Part shown: positions 6,409-7,413 of the stretch, piece by piece
Position numbering within the stretch: the first letter of the stretch is position 1
Layout: every line of letters starts with the position of its first letter
NCBI GenBank assembly: GCA_024688095.1
Contig: JAILEJ010000335.1
Span: 1-7,413, forward strand
DNA from: Butyrivibrio sp.
GTDB lineage: Bacteria; Bacillota; Clostridia; Lachnospirales; Lachnospiraceae
Reading direction: 5' to 3'
DNA: 7,413 nucleotides
Made by a program: the position numbers and the translations under genes
Notes under the pieces: model-generated
Databases searched by the model: none
What the model was told of the DNA's origin: nothing
The model's input: the letters and a program-made list of their open reading frames with translations, nothing else

Positions 6409-6453
6409 GATTAAGAAAATAAAATTATGTGAACAGCTTTAAGCGAGGAGATT

Positions 6454-7413
6454 ATGGAAAATTTTATATTTAGTATAAATGCAACTCTGCCTATATTTAT
6501 ACTAATGGTTTTGGGATATATATTTAGAAAGATTGGATTTCTAAATGAAGAATTTACAGCTTCCTTAAATAAATTCGTTTTCAAAATTGCTCTGCCTGTT
6601 CTGGTGTTTGAGGATCTGGCAACTCAGGATTTTAAGTCAGCATGGGATGGAAAATTTGTAGGATTCTGTTTTGTAGTAACACTGGTCAGTATCACTGTAA
6701 TATCACTTATATCAAAGGTAATAGTCAAAGATAAGGGCGAAAGAGGAGAATTTATACAGGGTGCATTTAGAAGCAGCGCTGCACTTTTGGGACTTGCGTT
6801 TATTCATAGTATTTATGGAGATGGAAATACCCAGATGGCGCCTCTTATGATACTTGGAAGTGTCCCTCTTTATAACATTTTTGCAGTTATAATTCTTACA
6901 GTTACAGCAGATAGTGAAGGACAAAAAGTGGATTTGAAAGATCTTATTATAGGATCACTTAAGGGAATAGTAAAAAATCCGATTCTCATAGGAATTTTCA
7001 TAGGACTTGTTTTTTCACTTCTAAAAATTCCTCAGGGAAAAATTTTTACAACAGTTGTAAGTGATCTAGGTGCACTTGCAACACCTCTTGGACTTATGGC
7101 TATGGGAGCATCATTTAATCCAAAGAGTTCAAAAAAAGTATTACTTCCTGCAGCCATTGCAAGTATAATAAAGCTATTCGTTTTGGTAGCGGTGTTTATT
7201 CCGATTGCAGTAAAACTGGGATTTAGAGATCAGCAGATAGTAGCACTTCTTGTTATGCTGGGATCTGCGACAACAGTAAGCTGCTTTATCATGGCCAGGA
7301 ACATGAATCATGATGGAGTAATGTCAGCGACAATAATAATGCTTACTACAGTTGGATGTTCGTTTTCACTTACATTCTGGCTGTTTGTTTTCAAGATGAT
7401 GGGGATCATTTAA
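6454..7413 (+). CDS. AEC-family transporter (auxin efflux carrier / malate permease-like)
   Basis: This is a complete 319-residue inner-membrane protein ending on the last base of the window, typical in length for bacterial AEC proteins (about 300-320). About ten hydrophobic segments are visible, near 8-25, 36-57, 67-90, 103-122, 130-152, 174-191, 200-220, 230-254, 261-281 and 291-317, arranged as two five-helix halves with a charged central linker (152-165). Family features include LPIFILMVLGYIFRK near the start, KIALPVLVFEDLA (44-56), LGSVPLYNIFAV (134-145), a KNPILIGIFIGL segment (174-185) and TPLGLMAMGASF (210-221). Known bacterial members move malate, malonate or other small organic anions, but the substrate here cannot be read from sequence. 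GAGGAG at 6445-6450 precedes the ATG by only three bases, a short spacing. The 76-nt gap to xth and the lack of a convincing terminator leave open whether it belongs to the upstream unit. Confidence 0.93.
   Translation: MENFIFSINATLPIFILMVLGYIFRKIGFLNEEFTASLNKFVFKIALPVLVFEDLATQDFKSAWDGKFVGFCFVVTLVSITVISLISKVIVKDKGERGEFIQGAFRSSAALLGLAFIHSIYGDGNTQMAPLMILGSVPLYNIFAVIILTVTADSEGQKVDLKDLIIGSLKGIVKNPILIGIFIGLVFSLLKIPQGKIFTTVVSDLGALATPLGLMAMGASFNPKSSKKVLLPAAIASIIKLFVLVAVFIPIAVKLGFRDQQIVALLVMLGSATTVSCFIMARNMNHDGVMSATIIMLTTVGCSFSLTFWLFVFKMMGII

Overview
The window reads as a stretch of chromosome from a low-GC Gram-positive bacterium. It is AT-rich, AGA is the dominant arginine codon, and Shine-Dalgarno sites are purine-rich. 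The TrpA variant and the gene neighbours resemble Clostridia, most likely Lachnospiraceae; that placement is inference from sequence style and remembered families, not from a search. All genes are on the + strand and about 95% of the window is coding. No mobile element, CRISPR array, tRNA or rRNA was seen.

Region 1 (1-2253) is the 3' end of a tryptophan biosynthesis operon in the canonical order trpF (C-terminal end only), trpB, trpA. trpB and trpA overlap by 8 nt. The operon closes with an AT-rich hairpin that looks like an intrinsic terminator.

Region 2 (2278-6377) is a new transcription unit behind a good sigma-70-type promoter. It contains a short DEDDh 3'-5' exonuclease, an AlgI-like MBOAT acyltransferase, a membrane-anchored SGNH-like protein and an exodeoxyribonuclease III/AP endonuclease. 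Gaps between the genes are 32, 14 and 1 nt. The MBOAT and SGNH proteins should form one machine that carries acyl groups across the membrane and attaches them to an extracellular polymer, as in the Dlt, Alg and Pat systems. The target polymer is unknown. The two nucleases on either side have no obvious functional link to it. A 12-codon upstream ORF whose stop overlaps the exonuclease start (TAATG) may couple translation at the head of the unit.

Region 3 (6378-7413) is a 76-nt spacer with a small AT-only hairpin, then a complete AEC-family (auxin efflux carrier/malate permease) transporter that ends exactly at the window edge.

Most of the window is ordinary housekeeping sequence. The part least explained is the orphan MBOAT-SGNH pair placed between two nuclease genes. 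I see no convincing evidence of a wholly new system.
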